Of a stretch of DNA of 64,000 nucleotides, positions 13,268-27,680 are shown one piece after another. The translations under genes and the position numbers were made by a program. Source of the DNA: Heliocidaris tuberculata (taxonomy: Eukaryota; Echinodermata; Echinoidea; Camarodonta; Echinometridae). Below the pieces are notes generated by a model, which saw only the letters and a list, made by a program, of their open reading frames with translations, was not told where the DNA came from and did no database searches. Positions within the stretch are counted from its first letter, which is position 1; each line of letters opens with the position of its first letter. The DNA lies in NCBI GenBank assembly GCA_025618425.1, contig CM046850.1:28428987-28492986 (forward strand), written 5' to 3'.

Positions 13268-14830
13268 GTATAGATTCAGATTCTTTTTATTGATCCATAT
13301 TTTTAAAAAACATAGAAATATGCCCTCCACTGGCAGTACATGAACAAAGTATTACAATAGAGTTACAATATAATAAATACCCACTTATGACATATAAATA
13401 GCATCCAAATTAAACATAAAAAAGAAATATAAACATCTGATAAATAAACATGTAATGCAATAAATTATATGATACAGAATTAACAAACTGTGAGCAGAGA
13501 GAGGAGAGAAGAGACAATGCGGGGCGGGAGAGGTGGAAGGAGAATATAAACAGAAAGTGGGCATGATGAATGAGGGGAAAAGAAAGAAAGAGAATTTGAG
13601 ATAGAAAGGGATTTAGACAAAATAAGATTGACATAAGTACAAAGCAATACCTGCATTAAAAACAATATATAATAATGATGAATACATCTAAAACATCTAA
13701 AACAGACCGGCTTTGTGGTGCGTGGCATACAGGAAAGGACAGAGGCAAGAATGGCCGGAGCACGAGGACGGAATATACGATATGAAATTTGAAGTTTGAG
13801 TTGAACTCATACAGTGACAAGACACATTAATGGGTTATTATCATCAACATTATTATTATTATTATTATTATCATTATTAATATTATTAATTATTAATTAT
13901 TATTATTATTATTATTATCATCATCATTAGTTATTATCATTAATATTATTATCATTATAATTATGATGATGATTGTTATTATTATTATAATTATTATTAT
14001 AATAATCATCATCATCATAATTATCACTATGATGATGATGATTAATATTATTACTATTATTTTAATTATTATTACTGATACTATTATTATTATTATTATT
14101 ATTATTACTACTACTACTATTATTATTATCATTATTATTATTATCATTATCATCATCATTATTAATATCATTATTATTATTATTACTATTATTATCATTT
14201 TATTATTATAATTATTATTATTATTATTATAATTATTTTAATTATATCATTATCACAACTATCAACTAATCATCATCATCATTGTCACTATTATCAATTA
14301 AGGGTTGAATCGCTGAAAGACAGGGCAAAAGTGTCAGCGTCTAACTTTGACATTATACATGTGAATTGCATTCGGTACAAAGGATTGTCTGAAGCGACAG
14401 CGGTTACACTTAGGTACGCGAAGGCGAATACCTGAGCGGTTAAATTCAAAAAGATGATGTAATGGATGTGATGAGTCATTCATTATTGTATGTATTTTGA
14501 GTAACGTACGTTTCTCATACAGAGTACTGATGGGGGGAAGATCTGACTGAATCAACCGTTGTGCAATTTTTCTGGGCCTTTCCAATTTTTTCTGATTTTG
14601 TTTTGAGAGATTACCAAAGATGCACAAAAAGTTGAATGTCAAGATACTCTGTATAAGAGATTGGTAGAACAGAACTAAGATCTTATTGTCAACACGAAAC
14701 TCCTTGAGTTTCCTCAGAAAGTATAACCTTTGACTCGCCTTGCCTGCTACAATTTGGGAGTTCTTATTCCAGTTAAGTTTATTATCAATAGTTGTTCCCA
14801 AGTACTTGAATTCAGATACTCCTATGGAGG
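13268..14830 (-). mobile_element. 5'-truncated LINE inserted antisense into the older LINE
   Basis: On the minus strand an intact stretch at 14801-14334 encodes the C-terminal region of a reverse transcriptase (about 155 residues). It includes LGTTIDNKLNW-like, RLYFLRKL and FYQSLIQSILTF blocks typical of Rex1/CR1/L2-like elements. Upstream in the same frame (to about 14830) comes FKYLGT, where the copy is truncated. The 3' part runs through a large ATT/ATC microsatellite and ends near 13268 at an AT-rich junction inside the older element. Target duplication is not clear. Confidence 0.65.
13843..14290. repeat. ATT/ATC compound microsatellite
   Basis: About 450 bp of interrupted ATT, ATC and ACT trinucleotides on the plus strand. 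The isoleucine-rich open frames across it are artefacts of the repeat. Confidence 0.9.
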
Positions 14831-15793
14831 CTTGAATTTATATTTTGTTGCTTCGTTTTACATGTTATGGTGTGGGGTCACACACTTTTAAGTCACCTTT
14901 CTAAGTTAGCAAATAATACAGAAACGAGCGATTAGATTAATTTCGCATTCCCAATTTAACTGTCCAAGCAGACCATTGTTTGAGAAACTTAATATTTTAC
15001 CAGTCTCAGAAATGATATCTCTGAATACTCTCCCTTTTATGTACAAGTATCAATCAGGAAATTTACCAAGATTATTTGATAACATGTTTACCCTTAATTT
15101 TTCTGTGCATTCGTTCAACACTCATCAACATAAAATGTTTCATCAACTTAAGTTGTTCTCTACTTTGGCCTTAGATTCATTTCGTATTAATGTATCAAAC
15201 AGTGGAATAGTCTAGACTGCGTATCAAACAAAATTCTACTGTCTCAAAATTCAATGTTTTGTGTAGAAAGAAATATTTTAATGATATGCTAATGTCGATG
15301 CATTCAGAGTTTATTATTCATAATAATTACCTTTCCTCCTAACTTTGATCCTTTTCTTTTCCTGTTATCTTATCCTGTCTCTTTCCCTTTCTCTCTCTGT
15401 CTTTCTAAATTTACTTTCTCTTCACTTATCTATTCATCTCCCCTTCATGTGCCCTTTTCTACTTTCTTTCTCTCTCTCTCACTTTATCACCTTCTTGTCT
15501 TTTATTTTCTTTATTCTCTCAATCCTTTGTGTGTACATGTCTGAATGTGTGTATTATGTTGTTCGGATGAATGATATTATGTGAATGATGTATGTCTGGA
15601 TTTTATGTAATATTGCTCTTTATAACTATTTTGTATTAATTTTGACCCTGTCCACAAGAAATTTGCTTTTTAAGGGTATCCCATCGATTTTAAATCTTGA
15701 TTTTCTTGCTGTTTAGATTTCCCATGTTCTTTCACATGTTTATATTGTTTTAAAATGGAAAATAAATCAATCGAAATGAATTGAATTGAAATT

Positions 15794-16249
15794 GGAAAAA
15801 ACCCTGCTATATTTTGAGAGCAAAAGAATCATTCCGGGGTGCTGCACTTCGCTGTTTTCAGACATTTCACCTGCATCCTTTCAGAAAATCCTAGACCCCC
15901 CCCCCCCCACCACCCCTCTCCATAAAACCTTAGTCATGCCGTCAAACTGTTCTTTCAAAACTTTTTTTCCCTGCACATGCATGAGTATGTCCTAGTTTAT
16001 ATATGACGAATTTATAGGCCACCGTGTGGTTTAAAATCAATATTCCCCGACCGCACCTTCCTGCACGATAATTTATAATTAGTGTTATCGTGAGTTTTAG
16101 ATATTCTATGGTTCTTTAGTCACAATAGATTTTTGATATCCGCTAAAAACATGTTTATCTTGTTTTTTTCGTGTACCAATTAAAAGGGAAGCACTGGATT
16201 TGAATGTGCCTTTCTATGTCATCACCGTTTGCTGTAAAACAAAATAATA
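15794..16249 (+). promoter_or_regulatory. Region upstream of the oxidase start codon
   Basis: No other gene is seen between the LINE tail and the ATG at 16250. An in-frame stop (TAA, 16235-16237) closes the frame upstream of the ATG, which supports this start. A poly-C run lies at about 15896-15908. No convincing TATA box or transcription start can be assigned by eye. Confidence 0.3.
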
Positions 16250-19200
16250 ATGGAGAAAATCTACCGCCCCTTGATTTCCATGATGGTTATTTCAGCAGTT
16301 GCAAAAGGTAAGTTGGACAAAAGTCTTAATTTCTGTTTGTGCATGCAAATTATTCTGTTGACAATCATAATTATAATAATAATGAATTTTAGTGATTTGT
16401 AAAATTGGATGATCTCTCCGGTTTTACTGATCACTAATAATCAGAGGAAACTAGAAAAGGATATTTCCGATCTAAATGTTCTTACTTCATGCAAGCCCAA
16501 GATAAGGTGTTCTTTTTTTATCGTTGTGAAATTTCCACCGTGACTATTTCCTACAAAGCTAATAATGACCCCCCCCAAAAAAAAAAACACAAAAAAAAAA
16601 CAAACCCGAAACAAACAAACAAACTTGTGTCACCATGCTTGATGAATAAGTCCGTAATAAAGTTTAAAGCTTTGTTCACTCTAATTTAGAATAATCAAAA
16701 CTGATAGGTTACGGTGTTTGAAGTTTACCCCTAGCGGCTGCACCCTAAATTTTACTGTTAAAGGGAAATCCAACCTTAATGGCAAGTTGCTTTGAAAGAA
16801 AGAGGAAAAATCAGAGAAGCAGACTGGTGAAAGTTTGAACGAAATCGGACAAGCAATAAGAGAGTTATGAATTTTTGAAAGTTGTAAACACTATGCTTAT
16901 GGGAATATCAAATTGGCCGAATAGGTAATGTCACTGTGATGTAGCTGTGGACAACTCCCCCATTCGCTCTAACACAAAAAATGACTAAAATGTCACTTTT
17001 TTTCAAAGTGCATTACTCAGTAGGATCTTTTCGTTCATAAATACCTATAACAATATGCTATCTCCAATACATTTTGAGTACAGCCCCGAGGGTAAAAGCG
17101 CCTCGAAGAAAGCCACAATTTTGTGTACGACAAATGGGAGAGTTGTCCACAAAAATGTCACAATTGACTCACCAAATTGCCAATTTGAGATTCGCATAGA
17201 TGTAGTGATCTCATTTTTCAAACATCCATAACTTTCTTAGTCCTTGTCCGATTTCTTTCAAACTTTCACCATCCTGTTTTTCTTATTTTTCTGCCTTCAC
17301 ACAAATCATCTTATTACCAAGGTTGGATTGCCCTTTAATAGTGAACTATTTGACCTTCATAAATGATATTGTTAACTGTTTGGCCTTCATAAATGAGTGT
17401 TTCCTAGGGAAATAAAATACCAGCTGCCAAAGTTCCTTTGTCACCTGACAATGTTAGCGTTGTGTGGGAATGTAGGTGAACAAGGACGCCTCCTGCCAAA
17501 ATATCACAATTCGATTTTTTGAATCGTCACTGGTTTCGTAAACCTACATGTATTCTACCTACGTCAGTTTCACGAAAGCAGAGACGACTTTTTGCGAACA
17601 AGCGAGCCGAGTGAGCTAAACAGACAATTTAATTTAGGTAAAAATATTTTTTTCGTCATGATACTCTAGATAACACATAAACATTATTGGGGAACCTGTC
17701 TGTCTGATTATGATGGTATTCTTGCACGTCACTCCCGAATAGGAAGTGGCAGGTCCCCATATATTGGAATTTTGAAATTTCTCGGGGCTGAAGCCCCCAG
17801 TCCCCATCTCGTATACCTGTGGCTACGACTCCAACAGCCAACAGACACCCCTTGCCCTTTTCGCACCCATTATCGCGAATAGATAGTCAAGTGGGATTGT
17901 GACAAAAGGTCACGAGAGATAAGATCTTTCTGGAAAATGACCAGACCATCTCTTTGCCATAATATAACAAGATATACATGTACGTCTACATGTATAGTGG
18001 GAGTTTCAAATCCTCGCGAGGCTTGGGGCTACAGCTCCTCAACCAACAGCCCTCCCCTAAGCGGCTCGCACACATGATCACGATACTAGAGTCACGTGCG
18101 ATCACGACAGTAGGAAGTGAGAGTGCACTATCGTGGCAAGGAATCACATGGCAGGTACCTATTTACACAGATGTGCAAATTTATTTTGTTTTTAACTGGA
18201 ACAAACTCTGCCTTTAAATGTTTGTGGGAAAATAGATATGGCCCCAAGTAAATAAATATTGTCAAAATTAATCGAAGAAAATAAATGTTAATTTGAATTG
18301 AATTGAACGTTATTAATCACGGCATGACAAATGTCTATTTCAACAGATGTGTACTATTGCTTTTTAATTACCTTTAATGCTTTTAAAACAGAAATATGAA
18401 ACCAAATAAACGTTATAAATCATAATTGTCATCAATTTCACGAACAGGGTATTTTGGGTGATTGGGAAATATGTCTCATTCCTCTTTTTATATGACTTGT
18501 TTAAGAAAATGAGACTGTGAAAACAATATTTATTACGTAATAAGAGAATATAAATACGAATGAATTAATGCAATGGCAAACAACATTGACATTTTATATG
18601 TACAATGTGAACAGATTGCTAGTGCGTAAGTGAATTCAAAGTTGAATTCTATCACGGTTCTTAAACGCGATTTTCCGAGGGTTCGAGATCTTGAGGTGGG
18701 GTATGTGGATTCTCCAAATAAATGGCAGAATGTTACCGAATAAGATCTCTGGTGTCGTATCTCAAAATTATCATTTAAACCGGTCAGATGCTTTGAAAAA
18801 TGGTGACTCGCCCCAACTTCAACTTAACAAAATGTGTAGTGAACCACTGCCTCATCCACGCGAACTGAACTGCTATTGTTTTACATGTAAAATACAATAA
18901 AAGAGTGCTGGGTATTAAAAAACGGAGGACTTAAAGGCCACCGCACACCTTACGATCGGTCTGCGATCCGATTTCAGAAGAAAATGTAATATCATTTGAC
19001 AAATTATCTAAAAACGAAAAATATATTTGATTGAGGGTCTGAATAGTCATACAGATAGTAAAATCGATAATACGGCTTTTGCCGAGTTTTCTAGTCGATG
19101 GAATGGCCAAATCGGCTCCGAGTCGTAGTGACGTCACAAAAATCGTACGACTGCCTACGATTTGAAACTAATTTTGCCCTTATTCCCTGTAGAAAGCTGA

Positions 19201-22200
19201 CAGCTCACAAAAACCCTACGTTTAGTATTCATATTACTTTTCAGAACCTGAACAGTGTAGATTTCATTTGTTAAAATGCCAATATTTAATGCCATAGCGA
19301 TTTATTTCACAAATCGGATCGCAGACCGATCGTAAGGTGTGCGGTGGCCTTACGAGACCTATTCAGTGAGCTTTCAGAATACCACCCGTACCTGTAATTT
19401 TGAACTCAGCTCTACTCAAATAGAAATCAGACTGATTTAGATCTGTGTATATGCAATCACCATGAACGGATTATGTTGATGCAATCAGTGGTGCAATATT
19501 CCGATCTCAATATGAAACAGGGCTACTACCACTATGCTGCATCTATACCCACCGACTCTCAAATCACATCGCGTATCCTCGTTCTATTTTCCAGTTTCGA
19601 AATCACTTGGCAATTAAAATCTCGTCAGTTTTGAAACTTGCAATTTTACCTTGTACAGCTTTAAAATCTTGTGATAAAAATGTATTATATAATTATTTTT
19701 GTATACCTTATAACGACCAAATTTGAATTTGTTGTCTTATCTTTATTTTTATTCCTTTCCTCGCTTTTAAAACATTATGCAGTCTACTTTCCATTCCCAT
19801 CCTCACAAGTAGGCCCTCGCCTTCAGATGTTATAGTGACGTCTATAAATTCTGACTGTTACATGTCGTATTTCGGATGGTTCTTTATTCGTAATTCCGTA
19901 AATAATATGGGGTTTATAATTCCAAAGTTCATAATTCCGATTTTTTTTTTTTTTTTTTCGAATCATGAACCTTCGGAAAAACAAACGTTCGGGAAAACGA
20001 GTGCCCCTCTTCCTTACAGGTTATTGGATAAACGATCTTGATCATCCATGCGTACGCGATTGTGAGACCAGTCCTGGACCAATGACGTGCGAGTATGACT
20101 GGACTGTAGAGTCCTATTACTCGATGTCACGTGCCTGCTACCAGTGTCCATTCACAGAGTTCGATTGTCATCGTCCGCACTGTGTACCTATGGCCGGTTA
20201 TGCTCGGCCCATCTACTCGGTCAACCGTCGGCTACCAGGACCGAGTATTCAGGTGACTGTAAGAGGGTTCAACTACACATGCTCCTGCGACAACTGCTCC
20301 GTGGTCAATTTCCTGCAATAACCGAAGTCCTGAAATCATCCCCTGTTCCAAATGCTATGCCTAAGCTAACCTTAACCCTAAACCTAACCTAAAGCCCGAT
20401 TGCAACCCTAAACCTAAGCTAAAACCCAGTCGCAACTTTTTCCCTAATTCTGAATCACTTAGGAAATACAACACGGGGCAATTGTCGCTGGCCAGTGCGT
20501 CGAATCGACAAACTTAGATAAAATCTCTTGTAACGTGGATCAAAATAGAAGACTTTTGAGTGATTATTTCTTCCTGAAAAAAAAAGACGCGTGACTAATT
20601 GAATTGATGAAATGAGAAAGAGTTCTTTTTATCTATTTCAAATGAGCTGAAAGGTTATTATACAGAGTCTAAAGTATGAGATAATGAATATGGGGGATGT
20701 TTTCGTTGGTTCATCAAAATGATTACAATATTCCCTTCAAATAGCATAGGTTTGATATGACATTATAGTAAGTTGGGTTGTCGCTCCTGACTGGCAAAGC
20801 TCTTTGAATACCATTATTCTTTAAATTATATATTTATGGTTATATCTATCACTGTAAAAGGATTTTACAAGGTCAGAAACAATTTTATCGGTTTGTTATT
20901 TGCATTGAAGGAAGGAAAAATCCAAAAATCCAAACAAAAGTTAATTTTAACATGTCTATCGGATAGACCTCTACGACTCGGACATTTACAAAGTCGGTGC
21001 GTACTACCTGTCAATGTCATTGTGTCTTCATTTAATTTGAGAACCTTTCTTGAGCATACATTAAAGAATCATCTTGGTAATCAATTCAACCTGAACCTTT
21101 TTTAATACTTTACATGAAAACAAATAACTGAAAAATGAAAAAAAAAAACTTGCGCAAAATGATCTGAATTGGTTCGTAGTTTAGTTTCATTTTATGTTTG
21201 ATTTCACATATAGCTATTCACAAATTATTCTATTGTCTTAAATATTTTTTTTTCTTTAAAATTCCATTCCAAGGTGTGTGAAAATGACATCATAAAGGTT
21301 CATGTACATAACAGAATGCAGAACGAAGAGGCTGAGACTATTCATTGGCATGGGTTTCATATGAGAGGCACCCAGCATATGGATGGGGTATCCAGAGTTA
21401 CCCAATGTCCCATCAATGCGGGCCATGACTTTACTTATGAGTTCACAGCAGAACAACCAGGTAAGTGCATTATTATTTTTGTTCACTTAACTCTAAATCT
21501 CTTGTAAGAGCATTTATCAAGATGATTCCTGCCCTTAACTGCATTCTCTATTCTTCATATACGTAGATGATAAATTTCATTTATGTAACTTATACTTCAC
21601 CTTTAAGTCTCGGCATGATGTCCTCAAATTTGCTTAAACTACCTGAGAATATATTTTCTCGTACAGTTGTACTTTGTTTTGACGACTTTCTTTTGACGGA
21701 AACTATATGTGGGAGCATCGTGGTATATTGTTGGATGTTCTCGACTCTCATACAAGCGATCCTGGGTTCTATCCTTCCTTGGTGGCTACATCTTTGGACA
21801 TACATGTTTAAGAACCGTGACAGAATTCAACTTTTTTACCGACATTTGTCTCGCTACACCCAGGTCTATAAAATGGTTACATGGCAACTATTCAGGGCCA
21901 TCAGGAAAAGCAGTATACATGTAATAAGAAGGCTCCATTGAGTAAATAAAGCCATATTACTATTATTGTTCTTATCATCTTCATCATCATCATCATCATC
22001 ATCATTATTATTATAATCATTATTATCGTTGTTCTATATCTTATCAACGCACACATTTACACCCACACCCACATTCCTTCATGACAGGTACGCATTGGTG
22101 GCATTCACACGCTGGTCTTCATCGTGCAGACGGTGTGTTTGGTTCGTTGATTGTTCGGCAATCTTCGGGAGCCGATCCCAACCGAGCGCTGTATGATAAA

Positions 22201-25200
22201 GATGATCCGCAACACGTGATCATTATCGACGAATGGTCAAAGGCTACGTCGATGACCATAGCTACTGCGGAGCAGAACGGAGTAGAGATTACTGTCAATG
22301 ATGGCATATTGATCAACGGCAGAGGTATGCCCAAATGTAGGGATGACATGTTTTAAGGAACAAAAACTTATTACTAAAGATGAAAGCTTATTTTTAAGGT
22401 GGTCCCCGAACCACCTATAAGGGGGGGGGGGGGGGGGGGATTGTTTTAAACTGCGAAATTATACGATTCCCTGTGTACCGTAGGAGCATTGGTCGTACTA
22501 ATCCCCCTCCACACACCCACACACCAACAGGCACACACTCACACACACACACACACACACACGCACACTCAGGGGCAGCTGAACCCTGGACAAGAGATGC
22601 CCCCCATGCATTGTCCGAGCCCGATGTTCCGACGCCTCTGAGTGTGTGTGTGTGTGTGTGGGTGTGTGTGTGCGTACACACTCACACTTTAGACGTTCGC
22701 GTCCGCCCGTGAGTGAAGAGGTTCTCTTTTGTACCAATGGGCCATCGAATATCGTTTTGAAGGAAAAGAATGTGAAGCATACTCACATTGTATGACCGTT
22801 CATAGATTAATGAGTTATCTATGGCGAGCGCTTACTAAGCTGTTTGGTATTTATCCTGTTTTAGGCAACATAGGAAACTTTTTAAAGTTGCTTTACAATT
22901 TTGAAATTCTATAATGAACCAAAAGGTTAACAGAAGGTGATTTTCTCTCCTTGCTCTCCTAGGGACAAATCAAGTATTCAGTAACACAGAGAAGACCAAT
23001 GCCACCGCTGATCATCATGTTGTGTTCGTCAAGTCAGGTCTCAGGTATCGCTTCCGCGTCATAGGTGCTTCCAATGATATCTGCCCGTTGACAATTTCAG
23101 TTGATGATCATCAGCTGACGGTGATTGCAATGGATGGTGCCCCAGTGAATCCAATTCATGTTGATAGGATCACCGTCTTTTCTGGAGAGAGATATGATTT
23201 CGTCTTAACCGCCGATCAGAAACCAACTAGCTATTGGATCCGGGTTGGTGGACAACTTACTTGTGCCCAACACCAGGTTTCTATTAATCCCATTTCTTAA
23301 CCCTATTTGATATAGGAAAGCTGTCATAGATCCCTTTCAATATATAGGATGGTATGACAGGTATCAATGGTGGACCAGCATCCCCCTCCGAGATGCAAGG
23401 ACAGATTAGATTATTTTTTTTAAATGGGAATATTATGATACTTGTCTTATCTAAGTGTATTAGGTGAATAATTACAATTCAAATAGTATTTTGGAGCTTG
23501 ACATTTTAAAAATTACAATACGCAGTTTAAAGGAAAATGGCAAGCCATGAGAATGCCCTTTGCAAAGTGGAACGACATGCCTACCTAGTCAGGGTAATCA
23601 CAGACTTTCTTTCTAAATGATATAAATGGAAGTGAAAAACGACAAACGTGCAGGCGTTGCAGGGTACAATACCACGCCCTATTTAGTCAAAGCTATATTA
23701 GTTAATTTGCTTTCGATTCAGTCAAATCTACTTCGTTTCTTGGTTATTTTAATTTTACTTAAAGTGCTATTGGATGTATGATAATGTTAATTAAATCAAC
23801 GTTTGGGATGGGAGAGATATTAACAAGATGGCTCTAGGGTGTTTGCATCCTCTCGACAGAACACTTTTAAGAGCGATTGCAGAATACAATAATTATAGTA
23901 TATACCCCTCTTTTAAAAAATGTTGATCTTATCACATTATTGATTCGTTCAGTGTATTTGAAAACAGACAGTATCGACTTTCGGGCCTGTAGGTTTTGCT
24001 GTTTTTAATAAACTATCTCAATTAAAACTACTAATTTTATCACTTTTGTCCTACCTTCACCCTCACAGGAAGTTGGTATTTTACGCTATGCAGGCACACC
24101 TTCCGGCTCAATACCAGACAGGGACAGGAACATAAGAGCACAAGGCAGGCATCTAAATCCTGTGGCAGCACAACGTGATCCTGAGACTCTTTTAGTGTCA
24201 GATATCACTGAAGCTGGTAAGTCTACTTTCTTGATACGAACCATTTTATTCACGCAAACTTCATCCCGAGTCTGTAAGGGCAGGGGCGGATCCAGGATTT
24301 GTATAAGGGAGAGGGCACACAAACATGCAGGATTGTCAACTTTGGAAAACTGCTTTTTTTAAAGTTCACATCTATATTCCATAATCCTTTGAAACATTTT
24401 ATGCAGTCATGCATAATTGCAGATAATAATAAAAAAAACTTTAAAATACAACATACAGAACAAAAATTAAATGAAATTTCCAGGCAGAACCTTATCAGAT
24501 CACAAACGGTTAGAACTGTATATTGTACAGTATATGATATAAAGCGTGAGTTAATAAAAAGGAAACCCAGATTCAACCCTAAATATCATTGCAATCAGTA
24601 CATATAAATTTATTAAGATACTCATATTGTAGCCTATCATGTTTCCTTTAATTTTACACCTTGATCAATAAAATCCGACAATGGACAGCTGAACAGTAAT
24701 AATTTTCCTGATTCATGTCAAATTGCCTCTGCCCAAGATTTGAATGAATGGACGGTAAACCCAAGGTTGGATGAATATCTCCTTTCCAGTTGAATGCATT
24801 CGCCTATAATGAAAGTAACTATTGAGCAACATTCAACCCAAACATGAAAAAGACGATTTTGACATGCTTTTTTAAAATTGGCACTGCTCAGTCATCCATG
24901 ATCGCATTTTGGTTAGCAGTCTATCAAATTAAAAGACATTATCAACTATCATACCATTATGATACATTTCAGCGATTTTACTTGGTTTTCAAAAGATATT
25001 GGGGCTTGAATATGAATGTCCTTTCAATTGACTCACAGTGTATACTGTAAAGTATATACTCAGCACGCATAGGAAATGCGCTAAAATGCCAAAGTGGGTG
25101 AAGGAAGCACGATATAATATTTGTATGAAGGTTGATGAAGAAAAAAAAAATGTATAATCGATTGAGATCTGAATTTATTTTCAGATGAAAAACAAGATGA

Positions 25201-27039
25201 CATGAGCCATGCTGACGTCACTCATTACCTTGAGCTGAACACTGTCCTCCGCAACAAGGCAAAGTCTCTTCACGACCCTGTCTTCTACCCCTTTGAGAAA
25301 GCAGGAAATGATACTTACATTGTGTCCGATCTTCCCGTCATCAACAATATAACGATGAACTTTCCAGGAATACCACTGCTGTCCCATTGGCGTCAGGTAG
25401 ACGACGCGTCCTGGTGCAACAGGGACTCGCTGCGCACATCGGGTAAAGACTGCTCACGAGAGGCGTGCGAGTGCATACACCGCATTGATATCAAGTATAA
25501 TCAGGTGGGATTATAGCACCCAGCGGGAACCACTGATCTCTAGATAAACATGTAGAGATCAGTGGCAGGAACTCGTGTATGTGTCTGTTTGAAAACAAAC
25601 GCAATAGATATTTTCATGGCTCTTACAATCATAAACCACTATTCTTTGTAGTATTGAAGTATCTTGACCATGCTACCACTGTCTTTATTTCAATGAAATA
25701 TTTTTCCCCAAACTTTTTAGCCCTCCACAGGCTATTTTATTGAGTCAAATAAAACACATTTTACAACTCAATCAAACTGATATGTATCTTAAATTCAAAT
25801 AAAACACAGTACTTTTACATTTCTCTCATTTTCGTTTATACAAAGAGTGAAGTAATTGCTATTTATCTTAATTAATTCATGAAGTAGTTAACTTAAGTCC
25901 TATCCTTCGAGTAAACATTGTCTTTCTAAGTACATTATGAACTCGCCGTCGCAATGGAAAGGGTCAGTTATGTAGGCTGTCGTGTTTTTGTTACTGATAT
26001 AAGAAGGGAAGGTAAAACTGCATGTTTTAGTCTGTTCATTTGTAAATTGGTAAGGGTTAAAATCAATGTTTTCACATGTAAAACAAAGCCTAAGTACGTC
26101 TCTCTTCAACGCTACTCTTTGTAGATTGTGTTGTTTTCAACGGGATTTTGTTTCTAACCATGGCAGGTAGTGGAGCTGGTGTATGTGAACACCATTACCC
26201 TAGGGCCACATCCAATGCATCTACATGGTCATTATCTTGAGATTCTTGGCATGGACACCATGTGGGACTTTTTCACCATCGAGGATTTTAAACGACTGGA
26301 TGCTGAAGGTCTGTATAATTTTGATTATTGATTAATAATTAATCATACATTGGGCATATCTAATCTTGGACATAAGGCATAGCTCACAGTCGCGTGTACA
26401 TTGTGTTGATTTAGATTAAATCAAATAGAAGATTCCTTCCCATTTTACGTCCACATTTTTCTGCTATTGTAGACGCTAGTACCGCCGAAGAAGGGGCGTT
26501 GAAAATTCGAGATAATTTAACAGCAATCCGATTGGCTATAAATGCATTTACTATGTGTGTGTACACTTTCTTTTGTCCTTGTCTACGTCACCACAATGCC
26601 AATACGTAAAATATATGAACACACACACTTTTTTTTTTTTTTTTTTTTAAATAACACACATGCACACGCTGGTATCAATATGCCTATAGCACTTCCTTTA
26701 TTTTATGTACGATAAAAGAGCAATGTAGATAAAATGCCTTGCTCAAGGGCATCAGTGCCGTACCGGGGATCGAACGCCCGATCCTCGCATCTCCAGTCAA
26801 GCGCCTTAAACCACTGGACCACGGCACCTCCACACACACACACACACACACACACGCACGCACACACACACACGCACGCACACGCACGCCCACACACACA
26901 CACATATATACCCAAAACTGGTGTAAAAGGGAGACACTCTTTGTACTTTTTCTTTGTACTCTTGTCTCCCATACGTAGGTGACGGAATAAACCGCATTGT
27001 CGTGTGTCTCCGAAAAAGCGGTATCCAGTGAAATATATG

Positions 27040-27094
<55 letters not shown>

Positions 27095-27098
27095 ATAT

Positions 27099-27129
<31 letters not shown>

Positions 27130-27635
27130 GGTGTGTGTGTGGGGGGGGGGTGTGCGTGTGCGTGTGGATGTGAGTACAGAGAGAGAGAGAGACCGTGAGT
27201 TGCCTCTGTGGTCTATGGTACGTTTTTTAATCTTCCTTTTTTCTGCAAAGTAAGGAGGAGCTAACAACCCTTATTCTCTCATTTCCTTTCACTGCAAATA
27301 TGTTTAAAATTTCATCTACAGGAAAAATCCCCCGCAACCTGAAGAACCCACCAAGGAAAGACACAATCATGATACCAGCTGGCGGGTATGTGATAGCAAG
27401 GTTCAGAGCCGATAACCCTGGATGGTGGTTGATGCACTGTCACTTTGACACACATTTCGCGGTAAGTCAATAAATAATCTGTCGTCTGCTCAGAGCGAGA
27501 AATCGTTGCTGTTGTTGGTTCGTGTTATATGGCGATCAGTCAATTTTGACTATTATCTCCGTCAATTTTTTTTTTCTCAAGAAGACTTTAATCATGAAAA
27601 AAATTACAATGACTTCTCTCTTTTCTGTAGTTTTA

Positions 27636-27680
<45 letters not shown>

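Larger units (their letters stand above)
12060..15793 (+). mobile_element. Decayed CR1/L2/Jockey-type LINE, interrupted by another LINE
   Basis: Scattered frames give reverse-transcriptase landmarks in order: a segment ending SSEASGSDDIAPK (about 12339-12375), NYRSMSLLP (about 12515-12540), MDLSKAFDTTDHNIL (about 12705-12750), a GSVLxPLLFLVYINDI block (about 12885-12935) and the catalytic LFADDT (about 12961-12978). The C-terminal portion resumes after the insertion (about 14860-15260), with QKRAIRLI followed by FEKLNILPV and MYKYQSGNLP. Many stops and frameshifts show it is dead. The 3' end is an AAATCAATC/AATTG-rich tail near 15760-15793. Clade is tentative. Confidence 0.7.

Noticed and set aside
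13893..14211. Long isoleucine-rich open frames on both strands
   Set aside because: Direct products of the ATT/ATC microsatellite.
21567..21941. 124-residue plus-strand open frame
   Set aside because: Lies in oxidase intron 3 between well-supported exons; no recognisable domain or splice evidence.
26753..26829. Possible tRNA gene on the minus strand
   Set aside because: A and B boxes are present, but the sequence runs directly into a SINE body and lies in an oxidase intron. The same applies to 49268-49338 and 53245-53318.
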